Below, piece by piece: positions 1 through 9,730 of a stretch of DNA of 64,000 nt. A program made the translations under genes and the position numbers. Each line of letters starts with the position of its first letter. Position 1 is the stretch's first letter. The DNA is from Schlesneria sp. DSM 10557 (lineage in GTDB: Bacteria > Planctomycetota > Planctomycetia > Planctomycetales > Planctomycetaceae), in assembly GCF_041860085.1 (NCBI RefSeq), contig NZ_CP124747.1, positions 1,550,001 to 1,614,000 on the forward strand. The letters are read 5' to 3'. A model generated the notes under the pieces. That model saw nothing but the letters and a program-made list of their open reading frames with translations. It searched no databases and was not told where the DNA came from.

Positions 1-96
1 CCGTCTCCCTGGAGCGACAGCCCGTTACTCCGTCAGCGTCGCGAAAGAATCGGTACCCGGTTAGAAGATGATCTGAATTCTGCGGAAGTTCATTAA
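1..96 (+). CDS. C-terminal tail of an unidentified upstream gene (partial)
   Basis: Frame 1 is open from the first base to a TAA at 94-96, giving 31 residues of an arginine- and glutamate-rich helix-like tail. It ends 12 bases before the ATG of the PIG-L gene, as expected of an operon neighbour. The fragment is too short to name a family, and an open frame this long can occur by chance. Confidence 0.3.
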   Translation, partial: PSPWSDSPLLRQRRERIGTRLEDDLNSAEVH

Positions 97-108
97 GGTA
101 ATGTATTG

Positions 109-897
109 ATGTTGAAAGAAAGTAATCAGGTTCGAGTTCTCGCCATTCACGCACACCCCGACGACATCGAACTCCAGTGTGCGGGAACTTTGATTCGCCT
201 GAAGAATCTTGGCTGTCAGGTATCACTGGCGACGATGACGCCTGGGGATTGCGGAAGTGCCGAGCTGTCGGCGGAAGAGATCGCCGAAGTCAGGCGGAAT
301 GAGTCTTTTCGATCGGCACAGCTTCTCGGCGCGGACTATGCCTGCCTGGAATTCCGCGATCTGAGCATCGTCGTCGACAACGAAAGCCGACAGCGCGTGA
401 CTGAGGCGATTCGCAAGGCACGGCCCGACATCGTCATTACGGCCCCTCCGATCGATTACATGAGCGATCATGAGATGACCAGCCGCCTCGTGCGTGATGC
501 GTGCTTCAACGCAAGCTGTCCCAACTACGTCACACACCAATGGGATCCGGCCACCCCTACCACGAAGATTCCGCACCTGTACTACGTGGATGCCATTCAA
601 GGGATCGACTACTACGGCAATCCGCTTCCGACAGGTTTTATTGTCGACGTCTCCGAAACCATGGAGAAGAAGCTGGAAATGCTTGCTTGCCATGAAAGCC
701 AGCGAATGTGGCTACGTCGTCAACACGGGCTGGACGAGTATCTCGATGGATGCCGCCGCTGGTCGGCCGCGAGAGGGCAGGAAATCGGTGTGGCCTACGG
801 CGAAGCGTTTACGCAGCACTGCGGACACCCCTATCCGCACGATAATCTCCTCCAGACGATTCTTGAGGGTGGGGCGCCCGCTGCACACGCACACTAA
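109..897 (+). CDS. PIG-L family deacetylase
   Basis: This 262-residue protein belongs to the PIG-L/LmbE family of zinc-dependent N-deacetylases, which act on GlcNAc-type substrates (GlcNAc-PI, GlcNAc-malate in bacillithiol synthesis, mycothiol precursors). The N-terminal HAHPDDIE motif supplies the usual His-Asp-Asp metal and base residues, and [10 protein letters not shown] near residue 125 holds the second metal histidine. A TTG lies two codons upstream, but the ATG at 109 with the purine-rich AAGGT at 95-99 is the better start. The stop overlaps by four bases the stop of the convergent DUF1080 gene. The substrate cannot be told from sequence; BshB-like or polysaccharide deacetylation are both possible. 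Confidence 0.88.
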   Translation: MLKESNQVRVLAIHAHPDDIELQCAGTLIRLKNLGCQVSLATMTPGDCGSAELSAEEIAEVRRNESFRSAQLLGADYACLEFRDLSIVVDNESRQRVTEAIRKARPDIVITAPPIDYMSDHEMTSRLVRDACFNASCPNYVTHQWDPATPTTKIPHLYYVDAIQGIDYYGNPLPTGFIVDVSETMEKKLEMLACHESQRMWLRRQHGLDEYLDGCRRWSAARGQEIGVAYGEAFTQHCGHPYPHDNLLQTILEGGAPAAHAH

Positions 898-1703
898 TCG
901 CGGCGGATCCTCATCCTGCGGACTTCGAAAGGGTGATCCTCTGCCTGGACTCCGATTAATCCTTCGCTGAGGAAGTCCGGCTTGGAATGCGCGATCAAGC
1001 TGCCGTTCATAAGCACACGAAGTTCGCCACTTCTGGAGACAACTTCGATCGCATTCCACTGGCCGACGGGGGCTCGGGAGCGCTGCCGAGCTTCGTCGTC
1101 ATCCTCGACAGAGACTGGCTGAGCCCCTCCGTTTTCTTTCACGGTCGCGATCTGAGCGTGCTTACCTTGTACTTCCAGGCAGATCGGCCACAACTTGTGT
1201 GGGCCGGTGATGTAGACCAGGAAGCCCGTGTTCCCTTTGAATTTGCTGTCGTCGGTGAGTTTAGCCGGACGGGGAAAGCGGTATTCGAACCGCCAGGTGA
1301 AATCCTGATAAGTGTCTAGTGAATAGAGATATCCTCGAGGCTTTCCCGCACAAGAAAAACCCTCCTCACTGGCCCCCCATGTATCGGGCTCAGCGCCGAA
1401 CTTGTCGAAATCGTCAAGAGTCAGCCGTCGGAAGTCAGACTCCAGTTCGAACTCTGGCTGAGTCTCCACGACAGGCTGCGCCGGGGTCACCACTTCAGGC
1501 GACTTGGCCACGTCTGAGGGGGGGCAATCTGTCGTTGTCACGGGTGCGGTCGCTGGCTTTTCAACCTGGCAGCCCAAACTGAGAGAGGCCACGAGCAGAC
1601 TGGAGAATAATGTACCAAGCACCCGTTTGTTCAGCTCACGCAACACTTGCCCGCGTCGAGGTGAAAGAGTCAGGGCCGCGACAGAGTCGAGTGGCGACTC
1701 CAT
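894..1703 (-). CDS. DUF1080 (3-keto-disaccharide hydrolase domain) lipoprotein
   Basis: The 269-residue product has an N-terminal hydrophobic stretch ending in a lipobox-like SLSLGC, so it is probably lipid-anchored after export. The rest is a DUF1080/LamG-like jelly roll (FRRLTLDDF at the start, [21 protein letters not shown] near the end), a family expanded in Planctomycetes and linked to glycoside binding or 3-keto-disaccharide cleavage. The ATG at 1703 was chosen because it lies 14 bases after the kinase stop and leaves a sensible signal peptide; the open frame itself extends upstream into the kinase. It is probably co-transcribed with the kinase at 1717-3159. Confidence 0.75.
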   Translation of the reverse strand: MESPLDSVAALTLSPRRGQVLRELNKRVLGTLFSSLLVASLSLGCQVEKPATAPVTTTDCPPSDVAKSPEVVTPAQPVVETQPEFELESDFRRLTLDDFDKFGAEPDTWGASEEGFSCAGKPRGYLYSLDTYQDFTWRFEYRFPRPAKLTDDSKFKGNTGFLVYITGPHKLWPICLEVQGKHAQIATVKENGGAQPVSVEDDDEARQRSRAPVGQWNAIEVVSRSGELRVLMNGSLIAHSKPDFLSEGLIGVQAEDHPFEVRRMRIRRD

Positions 1704-1716
1704 CGCGCAATCGTTT

Positions 1717-3159
1717 CTATGGTGTGGAATTGGAAATCTCCTTGAGTTTGCTACGAGCACGTTCGACGAATGCCTCAAGGCGTTTATCACCCTGATAGAG
1801 CAGGATAATCCCTTCATACACTTCTCGCGCTTCTTCTTGTCGGTCCTCGGGAAGACCATCGGCACGACTCAGTGCTCGTTCGACGAATTCCTGCTGGTCC
1901 GGAGTTTTCGTCTGCTTGGCAATTGCTGATCGGAGTCGCTCGATGGAATTCCGTACGGACTGAACATCGGGGTCCCCCTGAATAACCGCCTGAAGGGCGT
2001 CCAACTGAAGCAGAGCCGCGTGGGGATCACCACCTTTCCAGCGCCATCGCGCGGCCTGAACGATCCGTTCTGCCTCTGTTGCTCCAGTAAATTCCACCTC
2101 GGATGATTCTGTTGGCGACTTAGAATTCCATAGTAGCCAACAGACTCCGGCGACAATCATCGTCAGCAGCGTTAACAGGACCCAAGTGTTATTGAATACA
2201 TGCCCCAGTAGGGAAGGCTCGTTTGCGATCTCCATTTTGACGATGTCTCTGACGAGTTCTCCGCCAATCGCAGCGTGCGCGTCGCCGGAATCCGATCGGG
2301 TCCTGTCAGTGGGTGAGACGACATCGTCAGAAATGTTCGCGTCGTATCGGGACAACACTTCCTGCAACTTTTTGGAAGTCACGAACGCGTCCGGAAGGCG
2401 TTTGTCAGGCTCCTTCTCGAGTAACTGGCAGACGAGATGGTCCAAGGTCGCAGGAATTTCGGGCACGTAATTTTTGGGTGGATCAAAGCGACCGAACCGC
2501 TGCTTCTGCATGATGTCCGTCGCATTCATTCCCACGAACGGGGGCTGGCCCACCAACATCGTGTAGATGACCGCTCCTAATGAATACAGGTCGCTGCGTT
2601 TATCTGTCCACGAACCCTTCACCTGTTCGGGTGACATGAACTCTGCGGTCCCGATTACCCCTCCGGTAGCAGTCAGACGTTCCGCGGCGAAGACCTGGGC
2701 GACACCAAAATCGGTAATCTTGACCTGCCCGTCCTTACTCAGCATCAGATTCGACGGCTTCAGATCACGGTGTACGACACCCGCATCATGGGCATGCTTC
2801 AGTCCAGCGCAAATTTGCCTGGCGATCTCAATCGTCTCTCTCCAGGGGATGCGTTTCTCTCGACGCAGTTTGGCCGTCAGAGTTTCCCCGTCCACATACT
2901 CCATCGCGTAGTAGTACGTGTCCCCGTCAGAGCCGCTGTCATAAAATTTCACAATGTTTCGGCAGTTGAGCTTTTCCATCGCTTCAATTTCGCGATTGAA
3001 GCGATAAATGAATCCTCCTTCCCGCGCGAGTGACGCGGGGAGTTCTTTCACGGCGACGTATTCCGTGGAATCCTTGTGTCGGGCGAGGTAGACGTTCCCC
3101 ATCCCGCCGGCACCAATTCGCTTCTCAACCAGATAGGGGCCGATACGGTCTGGATGCAT
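1717..3159 (-). CDS. Membrane Ser/Thr protein kinase (PknB-like)
   Basis: This 480-residue protein has an N-terminal Hanks-type kinase domain at about 8-270: glycine loop GAGGMGNVY, VAVKEL lysine, catalytic HRDLKPSN and DFG in KITDFGVAQ, so it should be active. A single transmembrane helix lies near 330-350, followed by a roughly 130-residue helical C-terminal region that resembles tandem helical repeats and would sit outside the cytoplasm. Planctomycetes carry many such kinases. It is followed closely by the DUF1080 lipoprotein and lies downstream of the FG-GAP gene on the same strand. The ligand or substrate is unknown. Confidence 0.93.
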   Translation of the reverse strand: MHPDRIGPYLVEKRIGAGGMGNVYLARHKDSTEYVAVKELPASLAREGGFIYRFNREIEAMEKLNCRNIVKFYDSGSDGDTYYYAMEYVDGETLTAKLRREKRIPWRETIEIARQICAGLKHAHDAGVVHRDLKPSNLMLSKDGQVKITDFGVAQVFAAERLTATGGVIGTAEFMSPEQVKGSWTDKRSDLYSLGAVIYTMLVGQPPFVGMNATDIMQKQRFGRFDPPKNYVPEIPATLDHLVCQLLEKEPDKRLPDAFVTSKKLQEVLSRYDANISDDVVSPTDRTRSDSGDAHAAIGGELVRDIVKMEIANEPSLLGHVFNNTWVLLTLLTMIVAGVCWLLWNSKSPTESSEVEFTGATEAERIVQAARWRWKGGDPHAALLQLDALQAVIQGDPDVQSVRNSIERLRSAIAKQTKTPDQQEFVERALSRADGLPEDRQEEAREVYEGIILLYQGDKRLEAFVERARSKLKEISNSTP

Positions 3160-3494
3160 AAGTCCCGCCGGAATTAGAGTTCAAAGTCGCCAGAACGACA
3201 GCAGAATCCACGCGGTATGCCACCGTCATCAGAAACAGGCTCGATCTGAACCACTGATTCCTCTAACGAATCCGGCACGGAATCCGGGTGGGTTGATTTC
3301 GTAAGCCTCTCTTTATCGGCTCGGTCACCCAAATCGGGGTGAGTCGAAGGCATGAGAGACGATCGTCCTGTTCTTCCCGGAAAGTTCAGGCAAATCGAAC
3401 TTTACCAGACCCAGGCAAGGGACCACGTCATCCGTGCTGTCGGAATCGATGGGAAGTCGACGTCATCTCCCACGCACCGTGTCTTCGCGACCAC
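3160..3494. other. Intergenic spacer, 335 bp
   Basis: No convincing gene is seen. A short hairpin (TCACCC at 3325-3330 with GGGTGA at 3337-3342) could be a weak terminator for the FG-GAP gene on the minus strand. Confidence 0.4.
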
Positions 3495-4712
3495 CTACTT
3501 TTGCAGGAGGACATTGACGCCCTTTTTGTTGGAAAGCACGACGTCGAGTCGACCATCACGATTGAAATCGACCATGGAGAACTGCGTTCCGACACCTGTG
3601 TCCCGACCCGCTTCAATTTCGTGCTTGACGAATCGGGGTGGCTGCCCCTTGGTCCGTTCGATCTCGAACCAGTACATCACGACCGGCTGAAACTCGCCGG
3701 GATCACTTCCCATATGAGCGAAGAATCGCTTTCCCGTGACGAGAGCGGGCTTGTTCTTCTCTACCAGATCGACAAGAGCCAATGCGTGGGTTTGCGAGAA
3801 TGATTCGTCAATCAAGTGATACTTAAAGGGTTCTGAGGAATCCTTGCCGGGATTCTCGAACCACCAGATCCCGAAGGCATGAGCTGAACTGAGGATCAAA
3901 TCATTGTCGCCGTCCAGATCGAGGTCGATCACGTGGATGTTTGAAGCGGGCAGGGGAGCCCCCTGATTGTCTTTGGCCAGCGGGAGTGGATGGAACGTCC
4001 AGGTACCATCGCCGAGCTTCGCCGGTGCTTCCCACCATCCATGGGGGATGATGACATCGATCCGTCCGTCCGAATTGACGTCGCCAGTCCCCAACCCGTG
4101 GTAATACTTGAACGTGCCGTTCTCATGAGGTTCACCCGGTTCACTGATGGGGGTAAAGACCCATTTTTCATCGCATTTTTCGGTCGCCGGAATCGTAAGA
4201 TACCCCATCTGACGTTCTGGTTGTGATCCCAGAATCAGTTCGGGCTTGCCATCGTTGTTTAAGTCAGTGAACAGAACGGTCTCATTACAGGCACTGTGCC
4301 AGATCTCGTGAGCCTTCCAGTCCCCCTCTTTATTTTTGGGGTTTTCGTACCAGTAGAATGGGTCCCCGGGGTAGCCGACAGCAATGATGTCATCCCAACC
4401 ATCACCATTCAGGTCGTAGGTAAAACTGGCAAAGCAGTTCGAGTAGCCTTTCGTGCCGTCATATGCCTCGGTTGGCTGTCCCTGCTGATTGAGCGGCTGC
4501 CGATACCGTGACCGCTTCCAGTCGGGAGCGGCATACCAGACGTCGCCAGCGGCAACATCGAGTTTTCCGTCCTTGTTGAAGTCCCCCACGGTGACTCCTT
4601 CAGATCGAAATGTCGCATCCAGTTCGATTCGTTCAAACCTCGGCTCGCCCGCACTCAGGATTCCCGGCAGCAGTCCCAGCACAGATGCAACAGACAACAC
4701 GCGTAGCAGCAT
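3495..4712 (-). CDS. Exported FG-GAP/VCBS repeat protein
   Basis: The 405-residue protein begins with a signal peptide (hydrophobic core at about 3-20, cleavage near LSAGE). At least six calcium-loop motifs of the D-x-[DN]-x-D-G type follow (DFNKDGKLD, DLNGDGWDD, DLNNDGKPE, DVNSDGRID, DLDLDGDND, DFNRDGRLD), which mark FG-GAP/VCBS blades of a beta-propeller. Such proteins are common secreted or surface proteins in Planctomycetes, with presumed binding or adhesion roles. No catalytic motif is seen. It is transcribed in the same direction as the downstream kinase but 335 bases away. Confidence 0.88.
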   Translation of the reverse strand: MLLRVLSVASVLGLLPGILSAGEPRFERIELDATFRSEGVTVGDFNKDGKLDVAAGDVWYAAPDWKRSRYRQPLNQQGQPTEAYDGTKGYSNCFASFTYDLNGDGWDDIIAVGYPGDPFYWYENPKNKEGDWKAHEIWHSACNETVLFTDLNNDGKPELILGSQPERQMGYLTIPATEKCDEKWVFTPISEPGEPHENGTFKYYHGLGTGDVNSDGRIDVIIPHGWWEAPAKLGDGTWTFHPLPLAKDNQGAPLPASNIHVIDLDLDGDNDLILSSAHAFGIWWFENPGKDSSEPFKYHLIDESFSQTHALALVDLVEKNKPALVTGKRFFAHMGSDPGEFQPVVMYWFEIERTKGQPPRFVKHEIEAGRDTGVGTQFSMVDFNRDGRLDVVLSNKKGVNVLLQK

Positions 4713-4984
4713 GAACGAAGGCTCCTCAGCAGCGATGAATCAACAGATCGATATTCCCTGGTCGAAAATCTCAACTTAACCTGCCAGTGTCACGTCGCTG
4801 AATTGGTTCGTCAACCAAATGGGTGCAAAACGCTCAATTGCTCATCGCAACCGGGTCAAATCGATCGCGGTGAAATTCGCAAACGATTACTCCCACGCAT
4901 GGGGTCATTCCTGCGCGGATCTCAGCACAGGTTATCTTACAGAAAAGCAAGCTGTCTTTAGTGAACGATCATCCAAGAGAGAAC

Positions 4985-5404
4985 TTATTTGGCTTTCACA
5001 CGCTTCACAGCCTTCTTTACTCCCTTTCGGGGTGAAACGGAATCATCGATGATTTCCTTCAACTCCAGTGCCTCGCTTTTGGAGATAGGACGGAGCGTCA
5101 CCAGTTGCTGAACCAGGGGAAGGATACTGCCACTGCCAACAGTATCGACCAGTAGTTGCAACATTCCGGCCCCGGCCGCATTAGGGTCTAGTAAAGCTTC
5201 GTAGCGCATAGGTCGAGACTTCGACCGTACGGCAACCCCTTTGTCGACAAGGCGGTTAAGCTGCGTCTGAATCGTGGTATAGCCGACATTCCCAGGCTGT
5301 TCACGGTAGGCCTCGGAAAGTTTGAGAGGTCCTAATCGCCAGAGGACGGCCATTAAGCGCAGTTCTCCCACTGACAGTTTTGCTGTTTGCTTCTTCTTCG
5401 CCAT
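4985..5404 (-). CDS. BlaI/MecI/CopY-family transcriptional repressor
   Basis: This 139-residue protein shows the BlaI-family winged helix at about 10-75 (LSVGELRLMAVLWRLGPLKL, then TTIQTQLNRLVDKGVAVRSK) and a C-terminal dimerisation region. The tail is rich in lysine. The ATG at 5404 gives the typical MAKKK-type start; upstream in-frame codons have no family resemblance. BlaI repressors usually sit next to a BlaR1/M56 sensor peptidase that cleaves them, but none is adjacent here. Targets cannot be deduced. Confidence 0.85.
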   Translation of the reverse strand: MAKKKQTAKLSVGELRLMAVLWRLGPLKLSEAYREQPGNVGYTTIQTQLNRLVDKGVAVRSKSRPMRYEALLDPNAAGAGMLQLLVDTVGSGSILPLVQQLVTLRPISKSEALELKEIIDDSVSPRKGVKKAVKRVKAK

Positions 5405-5687
5405 ATCTGCCTCGGTGTCAATGACGCTCGCGAGCGGGTACCGGTCAGAACGACCAATAACAGGATTGATGTGATAGAGTCCTGCAAACAAGAGTACACC
5501 GAAGCCGAGGGGACCGAAACTGTCCGCTACTCAATTGCTAAGACGGAATGGCCTCACAGGTATCACCCAATAAATGGGACTTGACGCAGGGCGGGTAAAT
5601 CCTTAACGGGCTCTCATGCACCGCGTGACACTCTGGACCAGTCCGTTTCTTCCCGTCGCTAACTAACTCTGGGCGGTGAAATCGCAT

Positions 5688-6899
5688 TCACCCGGCATTT
5701 TTTTCCCGCAGCACTTCTTCAAAGAGCTGAACGACTTGCCGGGCATTATCTTCAACTTTCAAGCGGGAGGCGACCTGCCAGCAGGCATCGCTCATCGCCA
5801 CCCGAACATTGGAGGGAAGCGCGAAGAAATGGTCGATTTGTTCAGTCAGTTCCTGAACAGACCATGCATCCGGGATCACGTATCCATTGCGACCCTCCTG
5901 GATGATGTCGGCCCCCCCAGCCGTTGCCGTTGTAATTACAGGAGTCCCGCAAGCCATGGCTTCGAGGTTCACATTCGGGAAAGGCTCATATACCGTCGGC
6001 AGGACGAACAGATCGCCGGCTCCATAGAATCGCGCGATCGAACTTTGCCTTCCCGCGAAGTAGACCCGTCGTTCGATGCCCAACGACCGCGCGATGCGGC
6101 GGTAGCCCTCAATGTCACCTGCCCCCAGTACAGCCAGCCGGATGTCGCGATTTTTGGCGTTTGCCAGAGCTGCCAAGAGAGAGTCGAGCCCCTTTCTGCG
6201 GAAATCCATCGAAGCGAAGATGATCAGCGGGGTGTCGTCCTGCTGGACGTCGGCACCCGTTTCTCCGGTGTCGTTCCCCGCCTGACCAGGAGCCGCCGAA
6301 TGAAACTGTCCGAAGAGCTCACTGCGAACGGCATCCCGTTCGGCTCGAACACCCGGGTGAAAGACGCTCGTATCCACGCCGTTGACGATATGGCGAATTC
6401 GGGACTCATCAACGCCAAAGTACTGCGTCAGCAGGCGAGCGTCGAGTTTTGATTGAACAATCACCCGACGAACCCCCGTCGGTCCATACAATTTTCGTTC
6501 CAGTTCGAAGATCGCGCGATGTCGAGGGTTCAGTTGCTGAAACCACTGCGAAACAGGATTGCGGTACCAGACCTTCACCCAATGCGTCTGCATGGGGTCA
6601 GTTAAACGAAAGGTATCGAGACCTTCAACGCGTGACAGCCCGTGAACAATGTCGAAGGGGCGGGAACGCACGAATTTAGCACAGTTTGCCGAGAACGATA
6701 GGTTTCGAGTCCAGGAAGTCATTCGATCGACGTGAATCGGCACGAATTCCACTTCATTGCGGAGTTCATCATCAATTCCTTCACCGATGACTGTGACCTG
6801 GTGTCCAAGTTTTTGCAGCCCCCGAAAAAGATTGACGCAGTACCGTTCAGCTCCCGCCTTTTTCAGCGAGCAGAAACGGCGGATCAGAGCAATGTGCAT
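5688..6899 (-). CDS. GT4 glycosyltransferase, WaaG-like
   Basis: The 403-residue product is a GT-B fold retaining glycosyltransferase. The N-terminal domain starts MHIALIRRFCSLKKAGAERY, and the C-terminal nucleotide-sugar domain has FASMDFRRKGLDSLL and the E-x7-E region EPFPNVNLEAMACGTPVITT near 320-340. Position after hldE and a heptosyltransferase in the same direction suggests addition of a hexose to the lipopolysaccharide heptose core, the WaaG role. The ATG at 6899 was chosen because the upstream in-frame sequence does not match the family and the domain starts directly here. Confidence 0.87.
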   Translation of the reverse strand: MHIALIRRFCSLKKAGAERYCVNLFRGLQKLGHQVTVIGEGIDDELRNEVEFVPIHVDRMTSWTRNLSFSANCAKFVRSRPFDIVHGLSRVEGLDTFRLTDPMQTHWVKVWYRNPVSQWFQQLNPRHRAIFELERKLYGPTGVRRVIVQSKLDARLLTQYFGVDESRIRHIVNGVDTSVFHPGVRAERDAVRSELFGQFHSAAPGQAGNDTGETGADVQQDDTPLIIFASMDFRRKGLDSLLAALANAKNRDIRLAVLGAGDIEGYRRIARSLGIERRVYFAGRQSSIARFYGAGDLFVLPTVYEPFPNVNLEAMACGTPVITTATAGGADIIQEGRNGYVIPDAWSVQELTEQIDHFFALPSNVRVAMSDACWQVASRLKVEDNARQVVQLFEEVLREKNAG

Positions 6900-7086
6900 A
6901 GAACGTCTCGATGTGAATTGAGTTGGCCCCAGACGTTCAGATCGGGATTGCTGACAAGGGTGGGAGCTTCCAGGCAAAACTGAACAGGTGCGATTCTCTG
7001 GCAAGCGCGTCGGCCGTCTTTCACCGCTTCCTGCGAATCACGACCTGCCGACGTTGCAGACACTGAGTTTACTTTTACGGATGTCC

Positions 7087-8166
7087 CTATGCGACCTTGG
7101 GAAGGGATGAGCGCCGCTGAAGTTGACGCTGCACTGCAGCGTACACATTCTCGACGCTCAGATCCCGCAGACAGCGGTGGTGCTTTAATGGGCATTCTCG
7201 CTGCTGACAGGGTCCGCAATCAAGTTTCAATTGCAGGTGCTCTGCCAGTTCATACCGCGTTTCACTCCATTCGATATGCGTTGGACCGAACAAAGTAATG
7301 ACGGGCGTACCAAACGGAGCCGCGAAGTGACGTGGCCCGGAATCCGTTGTGACCAGCAACTGGGCCGAGCGAATCGCCGCTTTGGTCAACCCGATGCTGG
7401 GTGGAGTATCAGCCAGACTCAGCACCGAAGGATGTCGCGCCTGTTCCGCAATCCAGCGCGCGTCATCCCGTTCTGCAGGTCCACAGACAATCAGGACCGA
7501 ACGGTTAAGCTCTGTCGCGATGCGACGTGCCAACTCGGCAAAGTATTCTCGGGGCCAGTTCTTTGCGGCACCGAATGCTCCACCGGTATTCAGACATACG
7601 TAGTTGGCGGGACTCTGACTTGTGATCTGCTTCCATTCCCGGTTCTCCGTGACCCATCGGCCCGACCAGAACTCGTCCAGCCGTGCCTGGTCCTCGGGAG
7701 AAACCGCCAGTTCCGTCTTCGTTGCCAGCGAACGACACCCCATTCGATCGGCCAGACGCAGATACTCGTCCATCACCGGATGAGGCGTCGATTTCGATTT
7801 GGGAACGACTCGATCCGTCAGCAACCAGCTCCGCAAATCACGCGCAAATCCCACACGCCGCCGGGCACCAGACAACCAGGCGAGCACGCCGCTGCGGAAG
7901 GAATTCGGCAGAAGGACAACCGTGTCGCATCGCTCCGCACGCAGGCGGCGAATAAAACTGATATCCCGCTGGGACGAATCCTTGCCGCGGGGATTGTAGA
8001 ACAGCTCACGATCGATCAGTCCCGTCCCCGCGAGGACATCAGCGACGTAAGGACGCATCACACCGACGATCTCTGCCGACGAAAATTCGTTCCGAATCGC
8101 GCGGAGAGCGGGCGTCGCCATCACGACGTCGCCAATCCAGTTGGGGAGGAAGATTGCAAGCTTCAT
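7087..8166 (-). CDS. waaF: ADP-heptose:LPS heptosyltransferase (WaaF/GT9 family)
   Basis: The 359-residue GT9 protein begins MKLAIFLPNWIGDVVMATPA, the classic heptosyltransferase start with the catalytic Asp region. It ends with DSGPRHFAAPFGTPVITLFG, the ADP-heptose binding segment, followed by a cysteine-rich CGPCQQRECPLKHHRC loop typical of WaaF-type enzymes. It would transfer L,D-heptose from ADP-heptose to the LPS inner core at the cytoplasmic face of the membrane. Its ATG at 8166 lies 31 bases after the hldE stop, so the two are probably co-transcribed and make donor and transfer enzyme together. Confidence 0.9.
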   Translation of the reverse strand: MKLAIFLPNWIGDVVMATPALRAIRNEFSSAEIVGVMRPYVADVLAGTGLIDRELFYNPRGKDSSQRDISFIRRLRAERCDTVVLLPNSFRSGVLAWLSGARRRVGFARDLRSWLLTDRVVPKSKSTPHPVMDEYLRLADRMGCRSLATKTELAVSPEDQARLDEFWSGRWVTENREWKQITSQSPANYVCLNTGGAFGAAKNWPREYFAELARRIATELNRSVLIVCGPAERDDARWIAEQARHPSVLSLADTPPSIGLTKAAIRSAQLLVTTDSGPRHFAAPFGTPVITLFGPTHIEWSETRYELAEHLQLKLDCGPCQQRECPLKHHRCLRDLSVENVYAAVQRQLQRRSSLPKVA

Positions 8167-8197
8167 GGGATTTAGAGCCATTGAGCTGAGTTTTGCC

Positions 8198-9730
8198 TCA
8201 CGCTGCACGTCGTTCAGCGGGTTGAGGCAACGGAATCGAAATTGCCTCGGTCTGGACGGCCCGTAACCGCCTTACGATCTCAGTGGTCGAAACCCCCGGG
8301 GTAATCCCCAACGCCTTGACTCGTCCACCGTAGCCGAGCACCACCTCGCGTCCGACGATCTCGTCTTCGCGATAGGTTCCCCCTTTCACAAGCACGTCCG
8401 GCTGTATCTGGCGCAAGACGGCATGGGGAGTCTCTTCATCGAAGACAACGACGTAATCAACCGATTCCAGCCCCGCGAGCATCTGAGCGCGGTACTCTTC
8501 ATTGAAGATCGGTCGATCGGGCGCCTTGTTCAAACGTCGCACGCTATTGTCGCTGTTGATTGCGACAATCAGGCAATCTCCTTCCTGGGCGGCTTCCTGC
8601 AGGTAGCTGAGATGCCCCACGTGGAGCAGGTCAAAACAACCATTGGTGAGGACCACCTTTTGTCCCGCTTTGTGCCTTGCGGCAACATGCCGCGTCAACT
8701 CGTCGACGGTACAGACCTTTCCTGCCGCGCGACGGGACCCTCGCAGCAGGTCGGTCAAAATCTCTTTGCGACTGATGCGAACGACGCCGACTTGTTCGAC
8801 CTCAAGTCCCCCGGCCACGTTCGCCAGTCGACACAGATTGGTCGGATCGATGCCGGCGGCCATGCCCAATCCGAACATGGCCAGAACCATATCGCCGGCT
8901 CCGGTCACGTCGTAGACCTCACGCACGCGGGTGGGCAAGTGGACAGATTGACCATTACGCGGCGCCAGAACAATTCCGTCCCGGTCGAGCGTAACAAAGG
9001 CCATGTCGAGCTCGAACTTTTCGACAAGCAACTGCCCCGCCTGATAGGCAGCATCGATCGTCCGGATTTCAACACCCGTTGCCTTTTGAGTTTCCGAGCG
9101 ATTGGGTGTGACGCCTGTTGCGCCACGGTAGATGTTGTAATCGCCGCCTGCGGCGGGATCGACAATCACCGGCAATCCCGCGGCCCGTGCGGCCTTGATC
9201 AAAGGTCGCAGCAGTTCTGCAGTACAGACTCCTTTCGCATAGTCGGAAATCAGCACCGCTTGAAATTCATGCAGCCGGGGAAGGATGGCTGCCAGCAGTT
9301 GCACGACGATGGCTGAGGCGACAGGCTTTCGATCTTCCCGATCGACCCGCAGCATTTGATGAGGATGACGGTGCTGGGCACGTCCCATGAATCGGACTTT
9401 GCAGGTCGTCGGCCGGTCACTGTCCACGACCAGAGCCGCACAGTCGACTCCAAATCGTTCGAGCTCTTTCGCGACCCAGACTCCATCGGGATCGGCTCCG
9501 ACAACGCCGGCGAGAGTGACTTCCGCCTCCAGTCCGCGCAGCATGTTGGCGACGTTTGCCGCGCCACCCAGCCGCGTTTCCTGTCGATCCTCTCGCAAGA
9601 GAATCACGGGGGCTTCCTGACTGATCCGTTCGGCATCACCCCAGACATAGCGATCCAGGATCAAGTCACCGATGACGAGCACCCGCGGAGTGCCCAGTCG
9701 CGCCATTTCATCGATCAGTTCAAACGTCAT
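8198..9730 (-). CDS. hldE: Bifunctional heptose-7-phosphate kinase / heptose-1-phosphate adenylyltransferase HldE
   Basis: This 510-residue protein carries both HldE domains. The N-terminal PfkB-type kinase (about 15-330) has GGAANVANMLRGLE and the DVTGAGDMVLA catalytic Asp motif. The C-terminal nucleotidyltransferase (about 355-490) has TNGCFDLLHVGHLSYLQ with the HxGH motif. Together they phosphorylate D-glycero-D-manno-heptose-7-phosphate and later adenylylate the 1-phosphate, giving ADP-heptose for LPS. It is the first gene of the minus-strand LPS core row. About 390 bases upstream are gene-free and should hold its promoter. Confidence 0.95.
   Translation of the reverse strand: MTFELIDEMARLGTPRVLVIGDLILDRYVWGDAERISQEAPVILLREDRQETRLGGAANVANMLRGLEAEVTLAGVVGADPDGVWVAKELERFGVDCAALVVDSDRPTTCKVRFMGRAQHRHPHQMLRVDREDRKPVASAIVVQLLAAILPRLHEFQAVLISDYAKGVCTAELLRPLIKAARAAGLPVIVDPAAGGDYNIYRGATGVTPNRSETQKATGVEIRTIDAAYQAGQLLVEKFELDMAFVTLDRDGIVLAPRNGQSVHLPTRVREVYDVTGAGDMVLAMFGLGMAAGIDPTNLCRLANVAGGLEVEQVGVVRISRKEILTDLLRGSRRAAGKVCTVDELTRHVAARHKAGQKVVLTNGCFDLLHVGHLSYLQEAAQEGDCLIVAINSDNSVRRLNKAPDRPIFNEEYRAQMLAGLESVDYVVVFDEETPHAVLRQIQPDVLVKGGTYREDEIVGREVVLGYGGRVKALGITPGVSTTEIVRRLRAVQTEAISIPLPQPAERRAA

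Noticed and set aside
5676-6452. 258-codon plus-strand frame
   Set aside because: It lies antisense within the GT4 glycosyltransferase gene and has no family resemblance.
7231-8175. 314-codon plus-strand frame
   Set aside because: Antisense shadow of the heptosyltransferase gene; composition is Arg/Gln-rich with no motif.
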